DNA from: Aquilaria yunnanensis
Taxonomy: Eukaryota; Streptophyta; Magnoliopsida; Malvales; Thymelaeaceae
DNA length: 64,000 nt
NCBI GenBank assembly: GCA_039654915.1
Contig: CM077594.1
Coordinates: 71,852,393 to 71,916,392 of the forward strand
Direction of reading: 5' to 3'
Below the pieces are notes generated by a model that was not told where the DNA came from, made no database searches, and saw only the letters and a program-made list of their open reading frames with translations. Within the stretch, counting starts at the first letter, position 1; each line of letters starts with the position of its first letter. Below, in pieces: positions 1 to 11,509 of the stretch. A program made the position numbers and the translations under genes.

Positions 1-3000
1 AGGCTCTGAGCTGGTGGAAAGTTTCCTTTAGATCTGCGACGTGGTCGCCTGGCAGTTTTTTTTTTACTATCATGTTGTCCACATATACTTCCATGTCGCC
101 TGGCAGTTTTTTTTTGACTATCATGTCATCCACATATACTTCCATGTTTCTCCCTATTTGGTCGTTGAAGACCTTGCTCATCAACCTCTGGTAGGTGGCT
201 CCTGCGTTTTTTAGCCCGGAGGGCATCCTGATGTAGCAGTATGTTCCTCCCTCGGTGATGAAGGCGGTTTTTTCTTCATCTTCAGGGTCCATCATTATTT
301 GATGATATCCATTGAAGGAGGCTAAGAAAGTTAGGAGCCCGTATTCGGCAGTTGAGTCTACCAATTGGTCTATCGGTGGGAGAGGGTATGAGTCTTTCGG
401 GCAAGCATCGTTCAAGTTTCTGAAGTCGATGCACATCCGGAGTTTGCCGCTTCCTTCTTTTGTGGCAACTACCACATTGCTTAACCATTCAGGGTACTTG
501 ACCTCCCTGATGACATCGGCTTCTAACAGTCATTGGACTTCGGTTTTGACAATGTTACTTTTATGAACCGAAATGCCTCGCTTCTTTTGTCGGACAGGCT
601 TTGCTTCCGGACTTACTTTGGGGCTATGTTGAATTATGTCAGGGTTTACCCCTGGCATGTCTTTCGGCGAGTAGGCAAATAGATCTTTATTTGTCAATAG
701 AAAAGATACAAGTTTTTCCTTGTCACCTTCGGCCAAGTTTTTCCCTATTCGAGTATTTTGGCCTGGGACAAGTTCTACTTCTTCCATTTCCGCCTTCTCG
801 GGATTCTCTGCCTCACCATTTTTTGGTGCTTTTGCTTCCACGGCTTGCGCGAAGTTGTTTGCTGGAGCCTTTCGTGTTTTGACAAACACCTTCCTTACTT
901 CGCCTTGATCTATGAAGATTTTCGCATCTCCATTGTTGGCGGCGAAAGTGACGATTAAGTACTTGACATCAGGGCAAATGTGTAGGTTTCCCTGTGTCTG
1001 TCTTCCAAGGATGGCGTTGTACGATGAAGGGACATCCATAACGATGAACCTTGCCATTGTGGAGGCATACAACTCTGCCGTCCCAATCACTGAAGTCCCT
1101 TTTAGCATTAAAGGGAGAACGATCCATCCGAGGACGGGCAGCTCGGACGGACCTACCCCGAACGTAGGCGAGGTGACGGGCTTGAGGTCGCTGCTAAATA
1201 CACCCAACCTCGGCAGCAAGTGTGAAAATAGGACGTCGGCATTTGATCCGTCGCCAAGCAGCACTCTTTTGACGTCCCAGTTTCCTATTCTCGCCATGAT
1301 CAATAATGGGTCGTCATGGGGAAAAATGACGGCAGAACCATCCTTTCGGGCCAGCTTTTTTGCTGGATTTTGATACTCCATGACTGCTATTTCTCTGGCC
1401 TTCCTCTTTCTTTCCGAGGATGGCAGTCCCGTCATAATTGTTTGTATGATTCCCGCTGGAGGTGGGGGCCGCCTTTTCGGACTTCGGTTTCTCCGCCTGT
1501 CGTAGTCGTAGTCCTCATCTTCTGCCTTTCCTTCCTCCTCTTTTCTCCCTTTTGGGGAGGACATGCGCAGATAACGCCGAAGTTGGCCCTGTTTTATCAG
1601 CGACTCTATATACTTCTTCAATTGGAAGCAGTCTTCGGTGTCGTGACCGTGGTCACGATGAAACTGGCAGAACTTCTTCATATTCTTTCTGTTGTCGGCG
1701 GTCATGGCCCGTGGCCGTTGAACCCGAGTTCCCTGCCTTTCCATTGTCATGAGGATGTTGGTCCTTGTGGTGTTCAGGGGTGTGAAAATGGGGAGTTTCC
1801 TTCCTCACGTTCTCTGAGGTCGACCTACCTGTTCGATGGGATACCGGGTTTGCTGGCTGGACCCTTCGGCCCGGGTGTGATCGGACCTTGGCCCGCCCAT
1901 TCTCAGTTCTTCGGCTGTCATGTGCTGTTCGGCCCTTCGGTAAAATTTGCCCAGCGTGTCCGGGGGGTCCTTGGAGAATTCATAAAACAGCTGTGAGTCT
2001 CTCCGAAGGCCCCGTGTCATCGCGAGGATGCGTACTTCGGGCTGAAAGTCTGGGACACTCAAGGCCTCTCTGTTAAATCTCTCGATGTAGTCGTGGATGG
2101 TCTCTCCAATTCTTTGCGCTATGTCGAACATCTGAACCGGCATCTTCGCCGTTGGCTGACTTCCAATAAACTGCTGCGTGAAGGCTGTGGATAACTCCTA
2201 GAACTCCGTGATGGTTCCTGGGGCCAATGAATTATACCAGGCTGTTGCTGGCCCAGTGAGAGTGACCTCGAAGCATTTGCACAAGGTAGCATCGTCGGCA
2301 CCGTGCATCATCATGCTGCGTCTGTACTTGGTCAGATGGGCCTGTGGATCAGTACGGCCATCATAAGTTTCCAGCCGAGGTACTCTGAAATCACCTGGCA
2401 TGGCTGCCTCAACTACATCTTGGGTGAATGGAGACTCATCCCCACAAAAGGTTCCAGACAGCCTAGCCCAGACGGGTTTGCAGGCCACCTGTTTCTCCAC
2501 TATTTCCAACCTCGCCAATATCTTCTCCATGAGGACTGTGGTGCTAGGTTCTTCTTCTAGTAGGGGAGATTGTCGGTGCCTCTTCGGAGAGTGAGTTCGG
2601 CGCTGAGGGGATGGGGACTTCGCCTCAGGTGACTGGCTCCTCCTATGTGTGATTTTGGGTCGTCTTGACCCCGCTTGTCCCGCGAGCCGTGCCCCGAGGG
2701 GCATGTTTTCTGTTGAAGACTCCTCTCGTGGGTCCCCGCATCCCAAACTATGATGGGTTGGTTTGGGGATTTTTTCCCCAGGGTGTGCTGGCGAAGGAGG
2801 CCTTTGGGCTTGAGCTTGTTGCAGCCACCTTCAGTCTATCTGTTGTGTCATTTCAGCCACAACAGAACCTTGAAAGTCGTGTAGAAAGCTCATGGTTATG
2901 ACCAGAAGGCGCTTTTCCTCAGGTGTGGAAGTCCCTAGGTGGGCTTGCTCAGTGGCCGATTGGACCTCAGGTGCGGATGGCGACCTCGGGAATCCCTTGT

Positions 3001-3041
3001 CCTTAGAACGCCGAGTCTCAACAACGGCGACCTGAGGATGG
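1..3041 (-). pseudogene. gag-protease-RT polyprotein of element A, broken and cut by window edge
   Basis: The frame whose codons begin at positions 1 mod 3 on the minus strand stays Gag/Pol-like from about 3040 to the left edge. It is interrupted only by stops near 2831, 2198, 1805 and 530; at least two fit CGA or CAG changed to TGA or TAG. The order is Gag core (about 2430-1810), a Cys-His knuckle (CQFHRDHGHDTEDC, about 1640), protease (about 1290) and RT (about 560-1). The protease active site reads GDGS where the family has DGGS. RT motif A reads FLASFNGYHQI instead of FLDAFSGYHQI, so the first catalytic Asp is gone. The YVDD motif is duplicated (see 45-146). The element cannot make active RT. 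Confidence 0.85.
45..146 (-). repeat. 51-bp in-frame tandem duplication of the RT YVDD segment
   Basis: Positions 45-95 and 96-146 are two copies of the same 51 bp, differing at a few bases. Each encodes 17 residues beginning MEVYVD and ending KLPGD on the minus strand. The first-read copy (146-96) has YVDD and the second (95-45) has YVDN. The reading frame is kept. Elements B, D and G have a single copy. Confidence 0.92.
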
Positions 3042-3060
3042 GTTCCCATAGACGGCGCCA
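3042..3060 (-). other. Primer binding site of element A
   Basis: The minus strand reads TGGCGCCGTCTATGGGAAC, two bases after the LTR end (GGGCATCA). The same motif with small changes follows the LTRs of B, G and D. I did not assign the tRNA with certainty. Confidence 0.8.
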
Positions 3061-3062
3061 AA

Positions 3063-3812
3063 TGATGCCCTGGGTCATCTTCACTGGAAGGCATGGTGAC
3101 TTCCGGGAGGACTTCCTGTGAGGGAGAGCGTCGAGAGTTGAGGTTTCCCGGGGGAATGTGCTTGTAGAGCTCAGAGAAGAGGGTTAGGAGGTCCCCGGGG
3201 TGCTTTTCCGGGGAGGGGCCTCCGACGCCCAAGTCAGTTTCCTGAGAAGCTAAGGGGGAAGCACTAGGGTTTTTAGTGGGCTTGCCTGTGTTTTCTCGAG
3301 GAGGAGGAGTCGAACCCCTTGCCAGGGTCTGTTCCCTGATATTTATAGAGAAGCCCAGCCCATTCAGATGACGACACGTGTTCGGTCAGATGTTCTCTGA
3401 CTTTCTAGGCATAGGGGGCGAGTAGCCGGTGGCAGGCTCCTTGAGTCTTGGACCGAGACAGGTCGTGACAAGACCTGGACGGCGTCGGTGTGTCAAATCG
3501 CCATTTGAGGTGACATGTACCGTCTGTGGGCAGCATGTCAGAGGCTCTTTAAATGCTCATACCGTACTCCCAAAGTCCCTGGACGAGGTCGCCCTCTGAC
3601 GCGGACGGTGCCCCTTCGGGAAATGTGCCCGTAGTTCGGGGAGTTCCCTGATTCGGGGTTCCGCGTTCGGGGAGATCCTCTTCGGCTTGCAATAGCTGAT
3701 TCTCCATCTCCGAAGGTGATCTATTTAGTACCTCGGGGGGGCTAATAGTATCCTTGCGTTCCCTAACGCTCCGAGTTCGGGTCAGATAGAGGCGATAGCC
3801 CTTCGGCTATCA
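3063..3812 (-). repeat. 5' LTR of element A (750 bp)
   Basis: On the minus strand it begins TGATAGCCGAAGGGCTATCG at 3812 and ends GGGCATCA at 3063. These are the same ends as the LTRs of element G. A promoter module lies inside (3339-3381). It joins the internal region by the primer site on the left and the antisense gene of B on the right. Confidence 0.9.
3339..3381 (-). promoter_or_regulatory. LTR promoter module: G-box plus TATA box
   Basis: The minus strand carries the palindrome ACACGTGT (3381-3374), a G-box/ABRE core, and about 27 bp downstream TATAAATAT (3347-3339). Element G has the same pair at nearly the same spacing. The role is inferred from motif and position. Confidence 0.6.
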
Positions 3813-3817
3813 CAAAC
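3813..3817. repeat. Predicted target-site duplication of element A (CAAAC)
   Basis: CAAAC lies between the LTR start of A and the resumed antisense gene of B (codons ..Q-T-I-P-E-S-W, compare Q-A-I-P-E-S-W in G). Its partner should sit beyond the left edge. Confidence 0.6.
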
Positions 3818-4803
3818 TATCCCCGAGAGCTGGCTTCCTCTCAATTCTCATCCAAGTTGTACTATTTCGGAGAAGTTACCGAAGTGGACAACAAAATTTT
3901 TTCTTCCTTCTTACTTGGTTATTAGGCTACTCAAACCTAGCTTGTTCAGTTATATGAATAACTCGAATAAGGTTACCGTCTTTCGGGCCCAACTGAAGGC
4001 CGGACTTCGGTTTCCTCCGCCGAAGGTGGTCTGTGACTTCTTCCATTTTCATGGCATAGGCGTAACTCTGCTTCGACCGAATTCTTACTCCTATTTCAAC
4101 GTTTTTCTTTGCATGTGTGGGGCCTTCAATACAGAGACTCACTTTGATTTTTTTTATGCAATACTACAAACTCCATCCCGTCCCGAAGGGTGGTTTTTAG
4201 TTTTTGCTTCCTCGGGGTTCTGGGTCCAAAAAATACACCTTTACCTTTGACACGAGGGATAGCTAACGGGGTTGGTAGAGGAAGTTCTTGTTCCTGAAGG
4301 TAGCTGAGGCTTGGAAGGATGTTCTGACGAAATGGGCATGGGGGACCCTGCCCATAGATGTAGTGGATCTCAGACAGCTACTAACCCCATAGTTGGAGTT
4401 AAAGTTTGACGACTTCGACAGCTGTATCCACGCAGTCGCGGACTGGACCCCGAGGTCCCTCCTCATTCCCTGTACCCCTTTCCCATAAAGTGGAACTTCA
4501 TGACCGAAGAGGTTCTTCGGGAGTTAGGGGTAGTCAAGGAGCATAAAACTGACTTGGCCATGCCGAAACCTACCTTTGACGGAAAAAAGGCATGGCTAGT
4601 GATGCTCCTTCGGTGCGAGCTCACCTACGAAGGGCTTGTGGAGAGTAAGTAATCTTGCAGACTTTTGTTGTTTATACTCCTCTAGACTTACACTGCTGTC
4701 TTCCCTTTTTCAAAGATGGGTGACTAATCCGCGGCATTCTACAGGTCCCTTTTCCTCGGTCAAGCCAAGAAGGGAGAGCAACAGAGGAAGAAGGCGGCCC
4801 CGA

Positions 4804-7772
4804 TGTCACACCTCACTCAGGCCCTGGCCTATAAGTTTCTAATTTAACTCACAAGCCCATCTCCAAAATTAGGTTTCTAGCATTTGCCAAGCAAACTATG
4901 GCAACATTAAGTCTTATTTTCTTAAGTTGAGAGGCCTGGGAGGTGGCCCAGGTGGCTTTAAAACAAGTCCAACAAATACTTGCAGCAAAGGCAAAGCCCA
5001 ATACCACTAACTTGCACAACAAGCAAGGTTTTAATTGATTACTTGCATAACAAGCAAGGCAACACTTAAAGGGGTTTTAAGTGCATAAATCGTGTGCAAT
5101 CAAGTGTACTACTTATATGACAATAAAAGGCCCACAGAAGGTATTTTTGTTTGAAAACCCAATGCAAAATGCACATGATCTTCTCGGCCTACAAAGTTAC
5201 TTATGGAGGTTCGTAATACTTAGCCACTAAAAGTCCTTACTTAACACATAAAAGTGCCCAACCTTGGCCCATAACAACCACATATAAATACAAGCTCAAA
5301 ACCATCCATAAGTCCATACATAACTTGGCATCCAAGATCCACAAAACCAACAACAAACTAGGTATCCAAGACTACACATATGTACAATCCAAAAAGGTAG
5401 TCTACCTAGCATCTAACATGGCTATACATGCCAAGCATCCATAAGTAGAAGCATCCATAAGTAGTTCATGCCAAGTTACATACAAACCGAGACCATTAAT
5501 GGTCAAACAGAACTTTGAGAATTCCATACAAAAGTACACACTGTAATACCAACCCAATTGCCTAATTCATTGTCATGAAAGCAAATACTATGATCAGAGC
5601 CAAAGTCCAAGTATCCATAGCTTTCCTAGACAAGTCTCCAACTACAGCCTGCATACTTATCACATAAGTCTCGGCCAACCAAAAATATAAGACTTGTAAT
5701 GTACTAGAACTAATAAGCCAAGCACACATTGGCACATACCTTGGAAAACAAGCAAACAAGCACTAAACACAAGTACAGAGCAAGCTAGTACTACTCAGGC
5801 CGAATGTCTTTCCCTGAAAATAAAAAGATGGGCAGTGAGTAAAACTCAGTAGAATTCACTTCCATAAAAACAACTCAATCATGAGTCAATTTAGTTAAGC
5901 TGAGTATTCACTCAAAGCTTAACCTCCCATTAGCTTAGCTCAACCTGCAAAACAGACACAAAGACAAAGAAAACCAAGCATATACATATACATGATAAAT
6001 ATTCACAATATCTTGAATTTGGTTAGCAAGCACAAAAGCACACAAGAACACACACACACACTCGACATTTTGCTCTCGGCCCAAATAGACATACATGTAC
6101 CCATGTGCACATTGCAGACAACACACCATCAAACAATCCACTTCCACTTGGAGCTCCAAAATGCTAAGTAAATAGGCCACATTTACTTGCATTTCTAGTA
6201 CATGTACATTAGTTAATTAGCTAATCAAAAATTCAACCGAGTGAAAACTCAATAGCCCATCAAGCAACTAAGGTCATTTGGCAAATTTTAACCATCACTT
6301 AGTCACTCTAAACACTTGAACCATGGTAATTCACCAAGCAATATCAAGTGTTAGTGAATCCTACCTCAAGAGCTTTCGGTCTCAAGCCAAACTTCAAATG
6401 CCCAAGTGTTCTTCAATCACAATGCCTACCATAACAATACATAGGCATCAACAACACTTACTCATGGACTAAATACCATGATTTCAATGAGGAACACTAC
6501 AATATACAAGCTTAAGCTCTCTGTCACAATGCCCATTGCCAAACACTAATGTTCTTCACCCATCCAATCCAACATACAATCACCTAAACATCATTAATCA
6601 ACGTTGATGGCATCATTACCATGCAATTAGATGAAGAACATAGGATTACCTCAAAATGAGCTTCTCGGCCAAATGCTAACTTGCACTCATTGATGTTCCT
6701 TGCTCAAAATAGCCTAGCATAAGATCACATAGGCACCAATTAACCTTAATCATGGACTAATTTCCATGTACACAACGAAGAACATCAAGATTACTCATCC
6801 AACACTTTCTGCCAACAAAGAACTCTCAAACCAACACATAGTTTGCTCTAATAGCTCAACCAACTTCAATTAAACTCTTAAACTCCTTGTTCATGGAAGA
6901 AATACCATGGAAATCAAGGAAACATGAAAATACGTTGGAATCCTAGCTTGATTTGGCTCGGCCCTTCAACAAAACTCAAGAACAAAGCTTGATTCCAAGT
7001 AATCCAAGGCCGGAACAAGCATTCCAAGCTTAAATCCTTCAAGTGCTCTCAAGATTTGCTTGATTTCAAGACTAATTTCTAAGGAAGAGCTCAAGAACAC
7101 TCTCGGCCAAATGAAAGCAAGGAAGCCCGAAAATGAACCAAATTGCCTTTGACTAGTTTTGGCCGAAAGGCATATGTGAAATGGTTAGCCAAATGCTAAC
7201 TTTTGCCTTCCAATTCTTTGCATGAGACAATGTAGTCTTTAAGTTCTCAAGTTCACAAAGAAGCCACTAAAACTTGTGTCCAAGTTGACATTTAGGTCAC
7301 TTCATGGCTTACAATGCCATGCACACATCAAACACAAGTACCAAGGTGTCATAATTTCCTTGTATAACCGGCCATGTAACTAGCATAAAGACTAGTTAGT
7401 TTAACCAAATGACTAGTGAATAGTTCTTTAGTGGTAGACAAGACTTGACTAGTAATCATTGTTGTCCACCAAATTTGGTCTAGTCTTGTACTAGTCACCC
7501 ATAAATCTTGCATGGCCGAAATGATCAACTTAAAGTTGATAGTTTTAATTGTACCACTCATTCAAGTGTACAATTTGATCCCCTTTCTCTATTTCCGGTC
7601 TGTTTTTTTTCCATAGTCTAATTTCTATGTGCAGTTTAGCCCTGAAAATCTTCAGCTTTACACATAGACCACTGTACTAGTTTTCATAGTTCTCCTCATC
7701 CTTCATTTATGCTTTTCTTTGTTTTCCTTTGTTTCTCTTGGCCTAAGCCAAGCACTTAGCAGGTCCTTAACA
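4804..7772 (-). repeat. Solo LTR, about 2.97 kb, inside the antisense gene of B
   Basis: The segment starts TGTCACACCTC and ends CCTTAACA. It is flanked by identical CCCGA (4799-4803 and 7773-7777), and the host gene resumes exactly on both sides. No coding domain is present. Size and ends suit a chromovirus LTR. Minus orientation is tentative: read that way it ends GAGGTGTGACA, similar to the GGTCGTGTCA end of element E's LTR. AT-rich short repeats occur inside (for example around 5010-5065). No RNA gene or real ORF is visible in these 3 kb. Confidence 0.8.
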
Positions 7773-9231
7773 CCCGAAGATGAAGAAGATGTCGGGGGCG
7801 GGGCGTCTTCAGCAAATAAGTCTTAGAAAGACGTTCCTTCCCCCCCCGGAAGACAACTTGGAGGTACAAGACCATTCCCTGGTCTGCCCTGATCAACCTT
7901 CGGAGTCGGCTATCAGCCTGACTCGACTCAGCCTTACTGTTAGGGCAGATGCTTTGGAAACTTCGGCAGGGGGCCTTCGGCAGCGGAGCTCGAAGAGTGC
8001 CAAAGAAGAAAAGGAAAATAGGTCCCCACCGAGGTACTGGAAGTCGGCGATTCCGAGAAGGATGTCACCGAGGTTCCATCAGGTTTGTCCCTTAGCCATT
8101 TTTCTGTAAGTTTGGGAATTTTTGGAATTTTACATCTCATAGATGAGTGGCTAAGGGATAACGTACTAATGAAACTTCAGCGTGATTTTGCAGAGGAGGA
8201 GACGCCCGTAGCGTGCATGGTGGACTATTCTCGGAAGTGGGCCCTTTGGGATTCCAAAATTTTGAGGGACAAGGTTCTGAGGGAGCCTTTCTGGTCATTC
8301 ACGGAGGACATGAACTTGTTCTTCGAGGACAGCCAGTGAATGGCCCCTCAAATGGTGAAAGGCATCCTTACCAATGCCACCTTCAAGTCCCTGACTGAGG
8401 AGTGCGTAAATGAGGAGGTCCTCACCGCGAAGAGGTCTGAACATGCTACCCAGGTGAGTTTTGAGCTTCTTGGGACTTAGAAACTTTTTCCAAGCTTTCA
8501 TAGCCTTTTGATCCTAACTTGGAGTATTCATTTTTGCAGCTCTTGGTGTATAATGGCTACTTCAGAGCTTGGGCAGCGAAGCAATCTTCGGTCTAATCTC
8601 ATATCGAAGAGTCCTTGGTGAGAGCCAAGCAATTTTGTGCCACCTCGATCCTTAAATACAGTGAACTCAAAAAAATAGCCAAGGACAAGGTGGCTAAACT
8701 CCAGGAGAAGTTCATGAAGAGAGTTAGGAGGAGTTTTTTCAAGATTTTTCCAAAAGGGTGTCTGACCTCGGTGCGTTGGTCACCGAGCTTACTTCGACAA
8801 ATAAGGCCTACTAAAATGAGAATGAGGAGGACTCTGCACTCATGACGAAAGCCCTTGTAGGCAACGCCGATCTTCAAGCTAAGGTTGATGACCTGAAGAA
8901 AGAAAAGAAGAAGAAGAAGACAAATAAGCTCGAGAAGGAGGTCACTAGGCTAAGGAACAAGCTAGAGGACTTAGCCGCCGAGAAGGACAAGGCCGATCAG
9001 GCAACCAAGGTTGCATTTCAACCTGGCTTTTATTTAGTTTGACACCAAGTTCTAGCCAAGTACCTAGACCTTGACGTCTCCTTTTTGGTGGGTCTGGACA
9101 TCCCCGGAGGGCCTAGCTGGACGTGGTTGAAAATAGGGCACCTCAACCTTCCTTTTGCTCTACCTCCGGCACCGAGGAATATGACAGAGGAGGTTGAAGG
9201 TGAGGTAGCTGCTAATGATGAGGTCCCTTAA

Positions 9232-9578
9232 GCGTCCAGGATCCCGAATAGGCTATTTTTTCTTCTTCTTCTTTTGTAAATTTCTCCTTCTTGTACTAAG
9301 ACATAAATAAAATTTGTTTATTTCCTCCAAAATTTGGTTAAGTTTTAAGACAAGTTTCTCCTTAAATGATCTTCGGTTCCAAGGGTTAGTTTGACCATTA
9401 TCAGTCTAGGACCCCCGAGAAAATATCTTTCACACTTATTATCAAGCATCTTTGGCATAGCACCAGTTTTGGTGAATATCTTTTGGCAAAGCTTTGCCTG
9501 TTTTTATCAGCCATGTTCGGTTGACGCACCTTTGGAGAAAATGTCTCACTTTCGTAAGTAGATACTTGCACCTTGTTC
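9232..9578. other. Spacer of element B between antisense gene and integrase
   Basis: Noncoding element B sequence between the stop of the antisense gene and the insertion site of G. Its continuation is at 18341-18430, directly before the integrase tail. I see no motif in it. Confidence 0.6.
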
Positions 9579-9583
9579 GGTTA
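9579..9583. repeat. Target-site duplication of element G, left (GGTTA)
   Basis: GGTTA immediately precedes the LTR start and recurs immediately after the 3' LTR at 18336-18340. Confidence 0.93.
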
Positions 9584-10460
9584 TGATAGCCGAAGTGCTA
9601 TCGCCCTTTAAACCTATAAGCTCCGGCAAAGCGCTAAACTCAGAAAGTCAAGCATCACCCACAAGGAGTACGAGCACCAACCTCAGAAAATGAAAGTCTG
9701 ACACCTTGGACATCCGACCTTGGTGGTCCACCAACACCCCTAGGAACGATAGTACTGACCTTACGAATGTGGTGCATCACCCCCCTCGGCAAGGCAACTG
9801 AACCAGCCTCGACGAAGAAAGACCCGCCACCTTCGGCAGGAGAGAACGCACCCGAAGGGGGAGCTTCAGTGCCAAGGGGACTCCCGGATTACTAAGATGA
9901 CTTCGGGAAAAAGGCCCTTTTTCTGAAGAGCTCCTTTCTACCGAAGGGACCTCAGGGGTACAGTAGAAACAATTAAGGAGCCTCTAACATGTCACCCTCA
10001 TACGCAACACGCCGCCCTCATATGTGCTCTTGCACACCGCCGCCGTGCACGTCCTATCATGCAGGCCTACTCCGGCCTTGGCCCCTGACCCGAGTGGCCT
10101 GCAGACGGCTAGAGGCCCCCACGCCCAAGGGTACAGGTTACATCCAATCAAACACGTGTCATAATCTGAATGGGTCACATTATCCTATATATATTGAGGA
10201 AGTGCCTCAATAAAAAAGGGATCGCCCATACTCGAAAAAGGGAAGAATCTCTCTGCTCCCTACTTGCCTTTCACCTTCAAGCACTGAATTGGGCATCGGA
10301 GGCTCCTCCCTGGAAAAATACTCCGGGGACCTCCTAACCTTTATTCTCTTAGTGTTTCAGGCGGTCTCCCCTAGGAAATCTCCCCTTCGGACATTCCTCC
10401 CTCACCGGAAGTCCCTCCTAGTCTCACCATGTCATACAGTGAAGATGCTGATGGGCATCA
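9584..10460 (+). repeat. 5' LTR of element G
   Basis: 877 bp, starting TGATAGCC and ending GGGCATCA, with its partner of equal length at 17459-18335. Contains a G-box and TATA box (10151-10194). Confidence 0.95.
10151..10194 (+). promoter_or_regulatory. LTR promoter module of element G: G-box plus TATA
   Basis: AACACGTGTC (core CACGTG 10153-10158) is followed about 28 bp later by TATATATAT (10186-10194). The 3' LTR has the same pair at 18027-18032 and from 18060. Element A has an equivalent module. The assignment rests on motif and spacing only. Confidence 0.6.
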
Positions 10461-10462
10461 TT

Positions 10463-10480
10463 TGGCGCCGTTTGTGGGAA
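10463..10480 (+). other. Primer binding site of element G
   Basis: TGGCGCCGTTTGTGGGAA starts two bases after the LTR end. Protease codons begin directly after it, marking the gag deletion point. Confidence 0.82.
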
Positions 10481-11509
10481 AATACTTGACTGTCACCTTC
10501 GCCACAAAGGATAGAGATGCTGAGATCTTCATCGACCAAAGGGGGGTGAGGAAAGTATTTGTCAAAGTGAGAAAGGGCCCAGCGACAAACTGCGCACAGA
10601 CTACAGGAGTGAAGATCGGACTCGTAGGAGAGCCAAAGGGAGAAGGAACAGAAGATTCTGAGAAAATAGAAACGGATGGTATAGAACTTGTCCCAGGCCA
10701 AAGAAGCGAACTAGGGAAAAAAATTGGCCAAAGGCAACAAGGAAAAACTTGTATCTTTCCTGTTAATGAAAAAAGATCTGTTTGCCTACTCGCTGAAGGA
10801 CATGCCTAGGGTAGACCCTCGCATAATTCAACATAGCCTTAAAGTATGCCAAGAGGCAAAGCCTGTTCGTAACAAAAAGCGAAGCCTTTCAAAGCACAAA
10901 AACAATTTCATCAAAACCGAAGTCCAGCACTTAATAGACGTAGGTGTAATTAGGAAAGTCAAATACCCCGAATGGCTTAGTAATGTGGTTATCGCCACAA
11001 AAGAAGGGAGTGACAAGCTCCAAATGTGCAATGACTTTCGGAACATGAATGACGCTTGCCCTAAGGATTTGTATCCTCTGCCACCAATAGACTAGTTGGT
11101 GGACTCGACTTCAGAGTATGGTCTCTTGATTTTCCTCGATGCCTTCAGCGGCTATCACCAAATCAGGATAGACCTCGAAGATGAGGAAAAAACCACCTTC
11201 ATCACTGAAGTTGGTACATATTGCTACATCAGAATGCCCTTCGGGCTTAAAAATGTAGGAGCCACCTATCAGAGGCTAACGAACAAGGTCTTCATCACCC
11301 AAACAGGGAGAAACATGGAAGTGTATGTCGATGATATGATAGTTAAGAGCAAAATGCCTGGCAGTCACATCGCAGACTTGGAGGAAACTTTCCATCAATT
11401 GAGAACCTTCAGAATCCGCCTTAATCCTGAAAAATGCATCTTCGGCGTAAGCGCAGGTAAGTTCCTTGGATTTATGGTGTCGAAAAGGGGTATCAATGCC
11501 AATCTGTAA
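10481..11509 (+). pseudogene. Protease remnant and reverse transcriptase of element G
   Basis: Coding similarity starts mid-protease (YLTVTFATKDRDAEIFIDQ), homologous to KYLIVTFAANNGDAKIFIDQ in A. A frameshift near 10724 separates it from RT, and a TAG interrupts at 11093. RT keeps motif A (FLDAFSGYHQI) and YVDDMIV (about 11324), so the catalytic aspartates remain. A TAA follows at about 11507. The protease catalytic DGGS region is absent with the deleted part. RT would copy element RNA into DNA, but G supplies neither Gag nor protease. Confidence 0.85.

Larger units (their letters stand above)
1..3812 (-). mobile_element. Element A: Tat-lineage Ty3/gypsy retrotransposon, 5' portion (continues beyond left edge)
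   Basis: Read on the minus strand, this is a 5' LTR (3812-3063), a primer binding site, gag, protease and the first part of reverse transcriptase. The window edge cuts it within RT. The Gag and RT match elements B, D and G here, which carry the second RNase H typical of the plant Tat lineage. Its LTR abuts codon 13 or so of the antisense gene of element B, so A is nested in B. The rest of A and its second LTR should lie to the left. It is the least damaged Tat pol here: one reading frame with four stops and no frameshift seen. Confidence 0.9.
3813..9231 (+). pseudogene. Antisense extra gene of element B (PF04195-like 'putative gypsy type transposon' protein), with intron-like gaps
   Basis: This gene lies between integrase and 3' LTR on the strand opposite to pol. 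The first part (3818-4644) matches the homologue in G: SWLPLNSHP, FPPPKVVCDFFHFHGI, NSYSYFNVFLCMCG, then DSWRGWQRKF. This resembles the PF04195 family (my recall; not searched). The C-terminal part (about 8600-9231) is Lys/Glu-rich coiled coil, ending in a WTWLKIGHLNLPFALPP-type tail and TAA at 9229. Intron-like gaps with GT..AG ends are at 4645-4715 (acceptor CAG now CAA), 8083-8142 and 8454-8539, at the same places as in G. It has frameshifts and stops, and is split by a solo LTR at 4804-7772. Its N-terminal dozen codons were separated by insertion of A. The function of the product is unknown. Confidence 0.7.

Noticed and set aside
3915..4250. Possible host gene on the plus strand at 3900-4650 and 7780-9230
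   Set aside because: The same protein is encoded antisense inside element G between integrase and 3' LTR, so it belongs to the retrotransposon.
6050..6065. Short CA-rich run in the 4804-7772 LTR as a microsatellite
   Set aside because: Only a few units, too short to call.
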